DNA of 64,000 bases. Source: Abyssibius sp040880065. Lineage in GTDB: Bacteria; Pseudomonadota; Alphaproteobacteria; Rhodobacterales; Rhodobacteraceae. A program made the translations under genes and the position numbers. Under the pieces are notes generated by a model, which was not told where the DNA came from, did no database searches, and saw nothing but the letters and a program-made list of their open reading frames with translations. Positions within the stretch are counted from its first letter, which is position 1, and each line of letters begins with the position of its first letter. Shown piece by piece: positions 24,294 through 33,140 of this stretch. The stretch spans positions 62,001 through 126,000 of the forward strand of contig JBBDJE010000017.1 in NCBI GenBank assembly GCA_040880065.1, written 5' to 3'.

Positions 24294-25874
24294 ATGACCC
24301 GAAACAACGACTATTCGAGCCACGGGCCGCTGATTGTTGGCGCCGGGCTGGCGGGGTTGTTTACCGCGCTCAAACTCGCGCCCTTGCCCTGCACCGTCAT
24401 CTCGCCCGAACCATTGGGCGCGGGTGCTTCAAGCAGCTATGCACAAGGCGGGGTTGCTGCCGCAATGGCCCCCGATGACAGCGCCGACGCCCATGCCGCC
24501 GATACGATCGAGGCGGGAGCAGGCACAGTGGCCAATGACGTTGCTCAAAGCGTTACCGCCGAAGCGCGCGCGCGCATCGAAGACCTGTTGGCCATTGGCA
24601 CGCCGTTTGAACACGGCCCCGACGGGCAGCTTTTACTTTCGCGCGAGGCAGCACATTCGGCTGCCCGTGTGGTGCGGGTGGGCGGCGATGGTGCGGGGCG
24701 TGCAATTATGCTGGCGCTTGCTTCACGCGTGCGCGCCACGCCCTCGATCACCGTTGTTGAAAACATGATCGTCGATGATTTGCTGTTGGATGCGGGTAAA
24801 ATCAGCGGCGTTATCGCCCGCCATGCCGATGACCCGTTGGGAGACCCTGTGGTTATGCGCGCCAGTGCTGTTGTCATGGCAACGGGCGGGATTGGCGGGC
24901 TTTATGCCACCACGACCAACCCGAGCCGCGTGCGCGGTCAGGGGCTTGGGATGGCTGCGCGGGCGGGTGCGGTTATTGCCGACCCCGAATTCGTGCAATT
25001 TCATCCCACCGGCATAGCCATAGATGCCGACCCGAACCCGCTGGCAACCGAGGCGCTGCGCGGGCATGGCGCAACGCTCATCACCCAAGATGGCCACCGT
25101 TTCATGCTGGATGAACACCCCGATGCCGAACTCGCCCCGCGCGATATCGTCGCCCGCGCCATTCATGCGCGCGTCACGGCGGGGGAGAAGGTATTTTTGG
25201 ACACACGCGAAGCCATTGGTGCCGCGATTGACCATGAATTCCCGATTGTCGCCAACTTTTGCCGCGCTGCGGGCATTGACCCGGTGACCAAGCCCATACC
25301 GGTGCGCCCCGCACAGCACTATCATATGGGCGGAATTGCCACCGATGCGGCAGGCCGCAGCAGCCTTGCGGGCTTATGGGCTTGCGGCGAGGTGGCCTGC
25401 ACGGGTTTGCACGGGGCAAACCGCCTTGCATCAAACTCGCTTCTGGAAGCGTTGGCCTATGGCGCGCGCATCGCGCATGATCTGCAAAGCAGCGCAAATC
25501 CGGGCGTGACCGGCAGCGCCCTGCCCGAAACAGCGCCACTTGCGAGCGATGGTCTTTTCGCCCCGGCCCAAGCTGTTACGCAACTGCGCAGCGTTATGGA
25601 TGTCGATGTCGGCGTGACGCGCACCGCCACGGGGCTTGCTCATGCGCTTAAAACCATCGCGGCACTTGAGGCAGAATTCGCACCGCAATCACGCGCGTTC
25701 CTCAATATGACGACCGCCGCAACGCTGGTTGCCGCAGCGGCCTATAAACGCTGTGAAAGCCGGGGCGGGCATTACCGCAGCGATTTTCCGCAGCCCGATG
25801 CCGCGCAGGCCAAACCAACGCGCATGCTATTGGCCGAAGCCTTGGACATACGGGCGAAAATGGCGGCTAGTTAA
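24294..25874 (+). CDS. nadB: L-aspartate oxidase
   Basis: A flavoprotein that oxidises aspartate to iminoaspartate, supplying NadA. 526 residues. The FAD fold is LIVGAGLAGLFTALKLA, followed by SSSYAQGGVAAAM. Substrate-binding motifs are FVQFHPTGIAID, RPAQHYHMGGIATDAAGRSS and GLHGANRLASNSLLEALAYG. It ends 8 bases into the convergent wall hydrolase gene. Confidence 0.96.
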   Translation: MTRNNDYSSHGPLIVGAGLAGLFTALKLAPLPCTVISPEPLGAGASSSYAQGGVAAAMAPDDSADAHAADTIEAGAGTVANDVAQSVTAEARARIEDLLAIGTPFEHGPDGQLLLSREAAHSAARVVRVGGDGAGRAIMLALASRVRATPSITVVENMIVDDLLLDAGKISGVIARHADDPLGDPVVMRASAVVMATGGIGGLYATTTNPSRVRGQGLGMAARAGAVIADPEFVQFHPTGIAIDADPNPLATEALRGHGATLITQDGHRFMLDEHPDAELAPRDIVARAIHARVTAGEKVFLDTREAIGAAIDHEFPIVANFCRAAGIDPVTKPIPVRPAQHYHMGGIATDAAGRSSLAGLWACGEVACTGLHGANRLASNSLLEALAYGARIAHDLQSSANPGVTGSALPETAPLASDGLFAPAQAVTQLRSVMDVDVGVTRTATGLAHALKTIAALEAEFAPQSRAFLNMTTAATLVAAAAYKRCESRGGHYRSDFPQPDAAQAKPTRMLLAEALDIRAKMAAS

Positions 25875-26706
25875 GTGCCAGCTCGGTCGGGAGACGATAG
25901 AACAAATGCGCACCAATTTGCGTCGTGTGCTCCAGCCGGCGCGCCCAGCGCGGGTTCACCGCATCCGTATGGTAATGGGTGGCACCGCGCGTCAGGCTGC
26001 GCGGGCGGCCTTCAAGCATCATTTCGGCAATGCGTCCGGTGCGGGCAAAGGCAACATGCTCATACACGCGTTGGGACATGCCATCACACTGGAATGAAAA
26101 CTGGCAGGCATTCATTTGGCTCGCGCCCTGACGGACGACCTTGCACACGGTATTTGGATAGCGCGGGCTGTCAACACGGTTCAAAATCACCTCGGCCACC
26201 GCGATCTGGCCAAGCAGGTCTTCGCCGCGCGCTTCAAAATACAGGGCTTCAGACAGGCAGTGCCATTGCTCGTCACCGCTGGCTTCGGGCATTCCGTCGA
26301 GCATATCAAGGCTAAAACCTGTTTCGATAACCGGCGTTTGAAAGCCGCGTATGGTGCTTTGGGCAATGCTGGCAAGGCGGTTCGCCTCGGCATCATCGGC
26401 GGCACGCATGGTCGTGCCCACCAATTTATCGCTGTCATCAGGGGGGAGTTCTATAAAAGCAAACCCGACACCACGATCATCCAACCCGTCGGCCGAACGT
26501 GAGGCCAATGCGATACGCTCTTGATTTTGAACGGAATCAATCTGTTCAGACACCTGCAACTGCGGGTCTTGCGAGGCATCGATCTGCACGCGCAACCCAT
26601 TTGCCACATTTGTGTTGTGAATCGGCACGCTCATCAGCCCCAGTATTCCCAGAACCAAAGCGAAGCGAATGCGCTTTTCGCGCTGTGATACAAATTCGGT
26701 TTTCAT
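25867..26706 (-). CDS. SleB-type cell wall hydrolase
   Basis: A 279-residue protein with an N-terminal membrane or signal segment (IRFALVLGILGLMSVPIH) and a C-terminal Hydrolase_2 (SleB) domain from about residue 147. The domain shows CLSEALYFEARGE, with the catalytic glutamate region, then VAEVILNRVDSPRYPNTVC and CQFSFQCDGMSQ. These enzymes cleave the glycan of peptidoglycan. The middle (about 45-135) is acidic and variable. It is convergent with nadB, with an 8-base overlap. Confidence 0.88.
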   Translation of the reverse strand: MKTEFVSQREKRIRFALVLGILGLMSVPIHNTNVANGLRVQIDASQDPQLQVSEQIDSVQNQERIALASRSADGLDDRGVGFAFIELPPDDSDKLVGTTMRAADDAEANRLASIAQSTIRGFQTPVIETGFSLDMLDGMPEASGDEQWHCLSEALYFEARGEDLLGQIAVAEVILNRVDSPRYPNTVCKVVRQGASQMNACQFSFQCDGMSQRVYEHVAFARTGRIAEMMLEGRPRSLTRGATHYHTDAVNPRWARRLEHTTQIGAHLFYRLPTELALN

Positions 26707-26974
26707 AGCAATCCCCAGCGCTTCTCAAAGGTAGCCACGCGGCAACCAAGCACCTGATCTTCAAAACTCTCGACGCGCGTTCATATCGGCAAAAATCCGA
26801 AATGCCAAAAGATTTCCGGCATAAGTTGACGTATAGGTAAGCTAATCTGCGCGAGGTTTCGCCGATAAGTGGCGAGAGTCGCGCCGAGAATCGCGGTTAT
26901 GAAGGTTTTACGGCAAATCGCTGAACGCCCGACCGTAACCTGATGTTGGGCGTACTAACGGAAATTTGCGCGAA
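26707..26974. other. Intergenic region between wall hydrolase and PPDK-like gene
   Basis: 268 bases holding the 5' region of the wall hydrolase and the 3' end of the PPDK-like transcript. I see no gene, tRNA, clear terminator or convincing promoter. A TTGACG hexamer occurs on the plus strand near 26827, but no plus-strand gene lies beside it. Confidence 0.5.
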
Positions 26975-29473
26975 TCACTTCAGCGCAGCACCGCGCTCGG
27001 CCAGAATACTGGCCTGCGCTGCGGCCAGACGGGCGATTGGCACCCTGAACGGTGAGCATGAAACATAGTCAAACCCCGCCAGACGGCAGAACCGAACGGC
27101 TGCGGGGTCACCGCCATGTTCACCGCAAAGCCCCAAAACCAGGTCTGGGTTGGCGTCGCGCCCGCGCCGTGCAGCCATGACCAGCAATTCGCCCACGCCC
27201 TCTAGGTCGAGCGTGTGGAAAGGGTCTTCGGGAAACACGCCGCGCTGCACATAATCGCGCATGAAGCGGCCCGCATCGTCACGCGACAGCCCGTAGGTCA
27301 TCTGGGTCAGGTCATTGGTGCCAAAGCTCAGGAACGCCGCCGATTTCGCCAGATCATTGGCGCGCAGCGCGGCGCGCGGTGTTTCCACCATTACGCCCAG
27401 TTTATAGGCAAAGTCTGAACCGGTTTCTTCGCGCACGGCCTTGGCAATGGCGACGATGCGCTCTTTCACCAGTTCAACCTCACGGTTGGCAGAAACCAGC
27501 GGAATCATAATCTCTGGCACAACGGGCGCGCCACCTTGGGCATTGACCGACACCGCGGCCTGAAAGATGGCGCGCGCCTGCATGTCGTAAATTTCGGGCA
27601 TGGTAATGCCCAGCCGCACGCCGCGCATGCCCAGCATCGGGTTGACCTCGGCCAGTTCGGCGGCCCGTTCGCGCACATCGTCGCCGCTGATATTCATGGC
27701 ACGGGCCAGGTCTTCCACCTCGTCCGGTTCATTGGGCAAAAACTCGTGCAAGGGCGGGTCGAGCAATCGAATTGTGACGGGCAGGCCGCGCATAATGTCA
27801 AATAGATCAATAAAATCAGCGCGCTGCATGGGAAGCAGGCGTTCCAGCACTTCGGCGCGCGCCTCGGCCCCATCAGCCAAGATCATTTCGCGCATCACAA
27901 TAATGCGCTCGGGTTCAAAGAACATATGCTCGGTGCGGCACAGGCCGATGCCATCAACATTGAAGCCGCGCGCGGCGCGGGCATCGGTTGGGGTGTCGGC
28001 ATTGGCGCGCACCCCGATTGAACGCACCTTGTCGGCCCATGACATGAGCACGGTAAACGGGCCGCCAAGGTCGGGCGCGATCATCTTGCAGGTGCCGTTG
28101 ATCACTTCGCCGCGCGTGCCGTCAATGGTGATGATGTCGCCTTCGCTAAACGTACGCCCCTTGGGGCCGCGAAAACTGCGCGCTTTCATATCAAGGCGCA
28201 AATCGGCCGCGCCCACCACACAAGGCAAGCCAAGGCCGCGCGCAATCACGGCGGCGTGGCTGGTCATGCCGCCGCGAATGGTCAGCACGCCGACAGAGGA
28301 ATGCATGCCGCGAATATCTTCGGGCGAGGTTTCGTGGCGCACCAGAATCGCCGCCTCACCCTGCGCCTCGGCAGCCATGGCGGCCTGGGCAGTCAGCACG
28401 ATGCGCCCGGTGGCCGCGCCGGGGCTGGCGGGCAAGGCGGTGGTGACAACGTCGCGGGTTTCATGCGGGTCTATCTGGTGGTGGAGATGTTCAACAAGGC
28501 TGCGCGGCTCAATCCGCAACAGCGCATCTTCCTGGCTGATCCACCCCGCTTTGGCCAAATCAACCGCAATGCGCAGCGTGGCGCGGGCCGACCTATGGGC
28601 AGCGCTTACATCGGTCAGCCATGGCTTGCCAGTTGCATCAAGCGCGAATTTCACGCGGCAGGCATCGGCATGGCCACGGGTGAGCGGGGCTTCCAGCGCC
28701 CGCAATGCCGCCAGCGTTTCGCGGTTGAGATCGGTTAGCGGCTGTTGCGCACCACCAACAGACAAATAGCCCACAAGCCTGGGTTGGCCGCTGGTTTCAT
28801 CGACAAATTGCAGCCGGCCTGTGCGGCAATCCGGCACCATGCTCTGCGCGATAATCGCAAGCCCGGCATCTTCCGGCGCACCCTTGGCCATGCGCAAAAT
28901 ACGGGCAGAGGCGGAATGCCAGCCCCGCGCCATATGACGCAAAGCCGCCCTTAGCTGGCCGGTGGCTGTGGCGGGAAACGCATCATCGGTTTCGGCAAGA
29001 TAGGCTGCGCGGGCAGCGCTAATCTGGCTGCGCAACACGGCGGGGCTTGCGGTGATTTCAGGCGCAGGCGCGATGGTGTTAAACGTTGCCCCTGAAAGGG
29101 CCGCGCCCAGTTTGCGGATACATTGTAACTGCAAGCGCAGCGCTTCACCCTCGCCGCGCGTGGCAATGAAATGATCAAGCGTATCTGCCGCTACGCCAAT
29201 AGGCAGCAGGCTTTCCGGCCCGCCCCATTCGGCTTCCTGCGGGGCGGCGCGCAGGGCTAGAACCTGGCCTGCCAGCGCTTCAGGCCACGTAATTTCAGCG
29301 CCATCGGCAATGGAATCAACCAGTTTGGGCGGATAAACAACCGCCTGCGGCACATCGAGGCCAAGGGCGGCAAGCCGCGCCAGCCTTGCGCCCCGCGCGC
29401 CAAAAACCTGCGCATCGACCGCGCCTGTGGCGTGTATCGACAGCGGTTTCAGACTGGCAACCGTTTGGGGCAT
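26975..29473 (-). CDS. PPDK-like phosphotransfer protein with degenerate ATP-grasp region
   Basis: 832 residues from the ATG at 29473. The C-terminal 490 residues are clearly of pyruvate, phosphate dikinase type. They include the phosphohistidine swivelling domain (RGGMTSHAAVIARGLGLPCV, active histidine about 406) and the PEP/pyruvate TIM barrel (GIGLCRTEHMFFE, SFGTNDLTQMTYGLSRDD, LGLCGEHGGDP). The N-terminal 340 residues keep the layout (ARLAALGLDVPQAVVYPP, AVDLAKAGWISQEDALLRI). They lack the VRSGA/SMPGMMDT stretch and the Q-T-R box of the ATP site, the latter replaced by LTDVSAAHRSARATLRIAV. It may therefore not make PEP from ATP and pyruvate. It follows glyS by 90 bases on the same strand. 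Confidence 0.75.
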   Translation of the reverse strand: MPQTVASLKPLSIHATGAVDAQVFGARGARLARLAALGLDVPQAVVYPPKLVDSIADGAEITWPEALAGQVLALRAAPQEAEWGGPESLLPIGVAADTLDHFIATRGEGEALRLQLQCIRKLGAALSGATFNTIAPAPEITASPAVLRSQISAARAAYLAETDDAFPATATGQLRAALRHMARGWHSASARILRMAKGAPEDAGLAIIAQSMVPDCRTGRLQFVDETSGQPRLVGYLSVGGAQQPLTDLNRETLAALRALEAPLTRGHADACRVKFALDATGKPWLTDVSAAHRSARATLRIAVDLAKAGWISQEDALLRIEPRSLVEHLHHQIDPHETRDVVTTALPASPGAATGRIVLTAQAAMAAEAQGEAAILVRHETSPEDIRGMHSSVGVLTIRGGMTSHAAVIARGLGLPCVVGAADLRLDMKARSFRGPKGRTFSEGDIITIDGTRGEVINGTCKMIAPDLGGPFTVLMSWADKVRSIGVRANADTPTDARAARGFNVDGIGLCRTEHMFFEPERIIVMREMILADGAEARAEVLERLLPMQRADFIDLFDIMRGLPVTIRLLDPPLHEFLPNEPDEVEDLARAMNISGDDVRERAAELAEVNPMLGMRGVRLGITMPEIYDMQARAIFQAAVSVNAQGGAPVVPEIMIPLVSANREVELVKERIVAIAKAVREETGSDFAYKLGVMVETPRAALRANDLAKSAAFLSFGTNDLTQMTYGLSRDDAGRFMRDYVQRGVFPEDPFHTLDLEGVGELLVMAARRGRDANPDLVLGLCGEHGGDPAAVRFCRLAGFDYVSCSPFRVPIARLAAAQASILAERGAALK

Positions 29474-29563
29474 GATGCTCGCTTTCTTGCACTGCACCAT
29501 AAAGCGAAAGCCGCGCTTGGCAATGGCCCGGCGCGGCTTATTTTGTGGCCGGCCTGCGAAAAC

Positions 29564-31699
29564 CTAGCCGTTGAGCGCAGCAAACATGGCGACCCGCTGC
29601 ATGGTGGCGCGAATGCGGTGCAAAAGGCACAGCCGGTTGCGGCGGATCATGGCATTTTCGGCATTGACCTGCACACCATCAAAAAACGCATCAATCGGGG
29701 CGCGCAATGCGGCAAGCGCGGCCATGGCGGCGGCGAAATCCTCTGCCGCCAGCGCAGGGGCAAGGGCGGCATCGGCGGTATCGAGCGCTTTGAACAAATC
29801 CGCCTCGGCCCCCGGTTCGGCCAGCTTCATCTCGGGTTCCAGCGAATATTCAACGCCGTCTTTCTTTTCCTCAGCCGCCAGAATGTTATTGGCCCGCTTG
29901 AAACCCTGATGCAGGTTGGTGCCGTCCTCGGTTTTCAGAAAAGCATTCAGCGCCTCGGCGCGTTTGACGAGCAGCGTAAGGTCATCATTGCCGGGCATGG
30001 CAAGGCAGGCGTCGATCACGTCATGGCTGATGCCCTGGTCGCGGAGATAGGTTTTGAGGCGGTCGTGGAAGAAGGTGAGGAGGTCAGTCACCAATGCCCA
30101 AGCTGTGGTCCTTAGGGCTTCAGAATACCGATCGGTTCTAATAGCTTTTGACCGCATGTTGTCCAACATTTCTGCCGCAACACCCAACTGCACAACAAAG
30201 TAAGTGATTTTATGCGCGAGATCAATTTGAACCCCATTCCCCAACACCAACCGAATAACCCCCAAGGCCGCCCTACGCAGCGCATAGGGGTCTTTGCTCC
30301 CCGTCGGCTTTTCATCAATCTCCCAGAACCCTGTCAGCGTATCAAGCTTATCCGCCAGCGCCACGGCCACGGAAACCGGGCTGCTTGGCACCGCGTCATT
30401 CGGGCCAAGCGGCGAGTAATGTTCCTGACAGGCCAGCGCCACCTGTTCATCCATCCCGGCGGCGGCGGCGTAGTAGCGGCCCATCAGCCCCTGCAACTCG
30501 GGGAATTCACCCACCATGGCCGAGGACAGGTCGGCCTTGCACAGCTTTGCCGCCTGTTCGGCAAGGTCGGCATTTGCCCCGACCATCGGCGCAATTTCAC
30601 GCGCCAGTGCGGCGATGCGTTTCACCCGCTCAGCCTGCGTGCCGAGTTTGTTGTGGAAGGTGACGTTTGCAAGCTTTGCCGCCATATCGGCCATGGGCGT
30701 GCGCAAATCGTTTTCCCAGAAGAATTTCGCATCCGATAGCCGCGCCGCCAGCACCTTGGCATTGCCTGCCAGAATGGTTGCGCCATGGTCCTCCGTCTCG
30801 CGGTTGGCGACGGTGACATAGCCCTCGATCCGCCCGGTTTTCGGGTTCTTTACGGAAAAGAATTTCTGGTGCTCGCGCATGGAGGTTTGCAGCACCTCGG
30901 GCGGCAGGGCCAGAAAATCGGCGCCTATATCGCCCATCAGCACAACGGGCCATTCCACCAGCCCGGCCACTTCGTTGAGCAAGGCGGGGTCGTCAACCAG
31001 TTCCAAACCACGGGCAAAGGCCTGCTCGCTGGCATCGTGCCAGATTTTCGCGGCCCGCGCCTTGGCATCGAGCATGACATTGGCGCGCATCAGCTTGGCG
31101 GCATAGTCTTCAAAGCCCGAAACGGCAAAGCGCGCAGGGGCCATGAAGCGGTGGCCTTCGGTGGTGTTGCCTGTTGCAATTCCGTCAATATCAAACGGCA
31201 CAACATTTGCCCCCGCCTCATCAGACAGGATGCAGAGAACCGAGTGAATGGGCCGCACCCAGCGCAAACTGCCCGCCCCCCAGCGCATGGATTTGGGCCA
31301 TGGGAAATTTCGAATGGTGGCGGTTACAACCTCGGCAACGATATCGGCCGCCGGACGGCCCGGCTTTTCGATGACCGCAAACCAGACCTGCCCTTTTTTG
31401 TCGTCGCGCGCCTCAAGCTGGTCTTTTGTGAGACCGGTGGCGCGCAAGAACCCTTCGAGCGCCTGATCGGGGGCATCGGTGCGCGGGCCTTTGCGTTCTT
31501 CGCGCATGGCGCGGCTTTCGGTGGTCAACTCTTCAACCGACAGCGCCAGCCTGCGCGGTGTATGAAACGCGGCGGCGGCAGCATAGGTAAGGCCCGCCTC
31601 GACCAGCCCATCGGTGACAAGGCGCTGCAAATCGGCGGCGGCCTTGGCCTGCATGCGTGCGGGAATTTCTTCGCCAAAGATTTCAAGAAGCAAATTCAT
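29564..31699 (-). CDS. glyS: Glycyl-tRNA synthetase beta subunit
   Basis: 711 residues from the ATG at 31699 (MNLLLEIFGEEIPARMQ), the family start. Conserved segments include DAPDQALEGFLRATG, FPWPKSMRWGAGSLRWVRPIH and LVEWPVVLMGDIGADFLALP. The C-terminal anticodon-binding-like part ends with a run around MIRRNRLCLLHRIRATM. With GlyQ it forms the alpha2beta2 enzyme that charges tRNA-Gly. A stretch near 30110-30270 has unusually AT-rich codons (AGA, AGG, CTA, TCT), unlike the rest of the gene. It begins 4 bases after the small gene between it and glyQ. Confidence 0.96.
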   Translation of the reverse strand: MNLLLEIFGEEIPARMQAKAAADLQRLVTDGLVEAGLTYAAAAAFHTPRRLALSVEELTTESRAMREERKGPRTDAPDQALEGFLRATGLTKDQLEARDDKKGQVWFAVIEKPGRPAADIVAEVVTATIRNFPWPKSMRWGAGSLRWVRPIHSVLCILSDEAGANVVPFDIDGIATGNTTEGHRFMAPARFAVSGFEDYAAKLMRANVMLDAKARAAKIWHDASEQAFARGLELVDDPALLNEVAGLVEWPVVLMGDIGADFLALPPEVLQTSMREHQKFFSVKNPKTGRIEGYVTVANRETEDHGATILAGNAKVLAARLSDAKFFWENDLRTPMADMAAKLANVTFHNKLGTQAERVKRIAALAREIAPMVGANADLAEQAAKLCKADLSSAMVGEFPELQGLMGRYYAAAAGMDEQVALACQEHYSPLGPNDAVPSSPVSVAVALADKLDTLTGFWEIDEKPTGSKDPYALRRAALGVIRLVLGNGVQIDLAHKITYFVVQLGVAAEMLDNMRSKAIRTDRYSEALRTTAWALVTDLLTFFHDRLKTYLRDQGISHDVIDACLAMPGNDDLTLLVKRAEALNAFLKTEDGTNLHQGFKRANNILAAEEKKDGVEYSLEPEMKLAEPGAEADLFKALDTADAALAPALAAEDFAAAMAALAALRAPIDAFFDGVQVNAENAMIRRNRLCLLHRIRATMQRVAMFAALNG

Positions 31700-31703
31700 G
31701 GGC

Positions 31704-32144
31704 TTAATCCTGATACTTGGCATTGAGCTGGCGCCATTCATAGGCGCGCCCATCGGGGTAGATAGCGATAATCCGGTCGGCGGCGTTGCGCTCAAGCTGC
31801 GCGGCCAAATAGGCGGTGGCGCGTCCGGCCTCGATATCCAGTGTCAGTTCGGCAAAGTTAAAACACGCAAACCAGCCGGGGGCGGATAACGGCGTGGGCT
31901 GTTCAGCGGTTGGCAGGTCGACAAATGCGGCCGGGTCAACCGTGAAGCAGCCGCGGCGTTTGAGCGGGGATGTGACACTGTCAATGCCAAGATACCCATC
32001 AACCGGACGCTCGGTGCCGCCAGCCAAAACGGTGGCCATCCCGTCGGTGACCTCATATTTTGCGTAAACCTGCGCATACCACAGCCAGCCGGCAAAGGCG
32101 GCGGTAAAGACCAGCAACAGCATGACAAAGACCCGCCCGTTCAT
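31704..32144 (-). CDS. Small membrane-anchored protein between glyQ and glyS
   Basis: 146 residues: one N-terminal membrane helix (VFVMLLLVFTAAFAGWLWYA), followed by a periplasmic-looking domain with two conserved-looking cysteines (RGCFTV, WFACFNF) and a terminal AYEWRQLNAKYQD. Small proteins at this position between glyQ and glyS are familiar in Rhodobacterales, perhaps the DUF6446 group, though I cannot confirm the family. The start overlaps the glyQ stop (ATGA), so it is translated with the synthetase. The function is unknown. Confidence 0.7.
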   Translation of the reverse strand: MNGRVFVMLLLVFTAAFAGWLWYAQVYAKYEVTDGMATVLAGGTERPVDGYLGIDSVTSPLKRRGCFTVDPAAFVDLPTAEQPTPLSAPGWFACFNFAELTLDIEAGRATAYLAAQLERNAADRIIAIYPDGRAYEWRQLNAKYQD

Positions 32145-33058
32145 GCGCGCGCCGCATCGGTTTGCAGGAAAGCGGCGGCACAGGCCGCTGCCAGCCTGCG
32201 CACGCGGCCAATATAGGCTTGGCGTTCGGTGACCGAGATCACGCCGCGCGCGTCCAGCAGGTTAAACAAATGGCTGGCCTTGATGCATTGGTCATAGGCC
32301 GGATGGGCCATGATGATTTTGCGCCCGGCGCCATCGGTTTGTGGCGCGGTCAAAATGCGGTCACACTCCGCCTCGGCGTCTTTGAAATGCTGGAGCAGCA
32401 TGTCGGTATCGGCAATGTCGAAATTCCAGCGGGAATATTCCTGTTCGGTCTGTTTGAAGATATCGCCATAGCTAAGCGGGATGGGGGCTGCGGGGTCGTT
32501 AAACGGCATGTCCATCACATGATCAACGCCCAGCACATACATGGCAAGGCGCTCCAGACCATAGGTCAACTCGCCAGAAACGGGGTGGCAATCCTGCCCG
32601 CCGACCTGCTGGAAATAGGTGAACTGGGAAACCTCCATACCATCACACCACACCTCCCAGCCAAGGCCCCATGCGCCGAGCGTCGGGCTTTCCCAGTCAT
32701 CCTCGACAAAGCGGATGTCGTGCAGGTTCATGTCGATGCCGATCGCCCCCAAGCTGCCCAAATAGAGAGCTTGCAGGTTGAGCGGGCTGGGTTTGATCAG
32801 CACCTGATACTGGTAATAATGCTGCAACCGGTTGGGGTTTTCGCCATAGCGCCCGTCGGTCGGGCGGCGCGAAGGTTGCACATAGGCCGCCGCCCAAGGC
32901 TTGGTGCCAAGGCTGCGCAGCGTGGTGGCGGGGTGAAAGGTGCCCGCGCCGACCTCCATATCATAGGGTTGCAGCATAGCGCAGCCCTGCCCGGCCCAAT
33001 AGGCCTGAAGCCGGAGGATTATTTCCTGAAAGCTGCGCGGTGCGTTCGGATTGGCCAT
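32141..33058 (-). CDS. glyQ: Glycyl-tRNA synthetase alpha subunit
   Basis: 305 residues, the family length. It has SFQEIILRLQAYWAGQGCAM at the start, then QPSRRPTDGRYGENPNRLQH, DDWESPTLGAWGLGWEVWCD and TYFQQVGGQDC, the class II catalytic core of the bacterial heterotetrameric enzyme. It is first in the glyQ-small gene-glyS-PPDK-like run and starts 82 bases after the rpoH end. Confidence 0.97.
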   Translation of the reverse strand: MANPNAPRSFQEIILRLQAYWAGQGCAMLQPYDMEVGAGTFHPATTLRSLGTKPWAAAYVQPSRRPTDGRYGENPNRLQHYYQYQVLIKPSPLNLQALYLGSLGAIGIDMNLHDIRFVEDDWESPTLGAWGLGWEVWCDGMEVSQFTYFQQVGGQDCHPVSGELTYGLERLAMYVLGVDHVMDMPFNDPAAPIPLSYGDIFKQTEQEYSRWNFDIADTDMLLQHFKDAEAECDRILTAPQTDGAGRKIIMAHPAYDQCIKASHLFNLLDARGVISVTERQAYIGRVRRLAAACAAAFLQTDAARA

Positions 33059-33102
33059 GATCTGCCCCAGTGGAAACGGTTCGCGGCCTGAATAGAAGGC
33101 GC

Positions 33103-33131
33103 GCGCCCAAGGGTCAATGACCTCTGGGCGC
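33103..33131. terminator. Nested hairpin between rpoH and glyQ
   Basis: Outer arms GCGCCCA (33103-33109) and TGGGCGC (33125-33131), and inner arms GGTCA (33112-33116) and TGACC (33118-33122), pair almost without interruption. There is no clear U-run on the minus strand, so it may be a weak or Rho-assisted terminator for rpoH. Confidence 0.45.
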
Positions 33132-33140
33132 GGCCGATAC

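Noticed and set aside
26971..26978. Single CGAATCAC like the rpoD repeats
   Set aside because: A lone copy overlapping the end of the PPDK-like gene, without a partner.
27600..28769. Long open frame on the plus strand opposite the PPDK-like gene
   Set aside because: Ser/Arg/Pro-rich antisense translation of a conserved gene; no ribosome site or motif.
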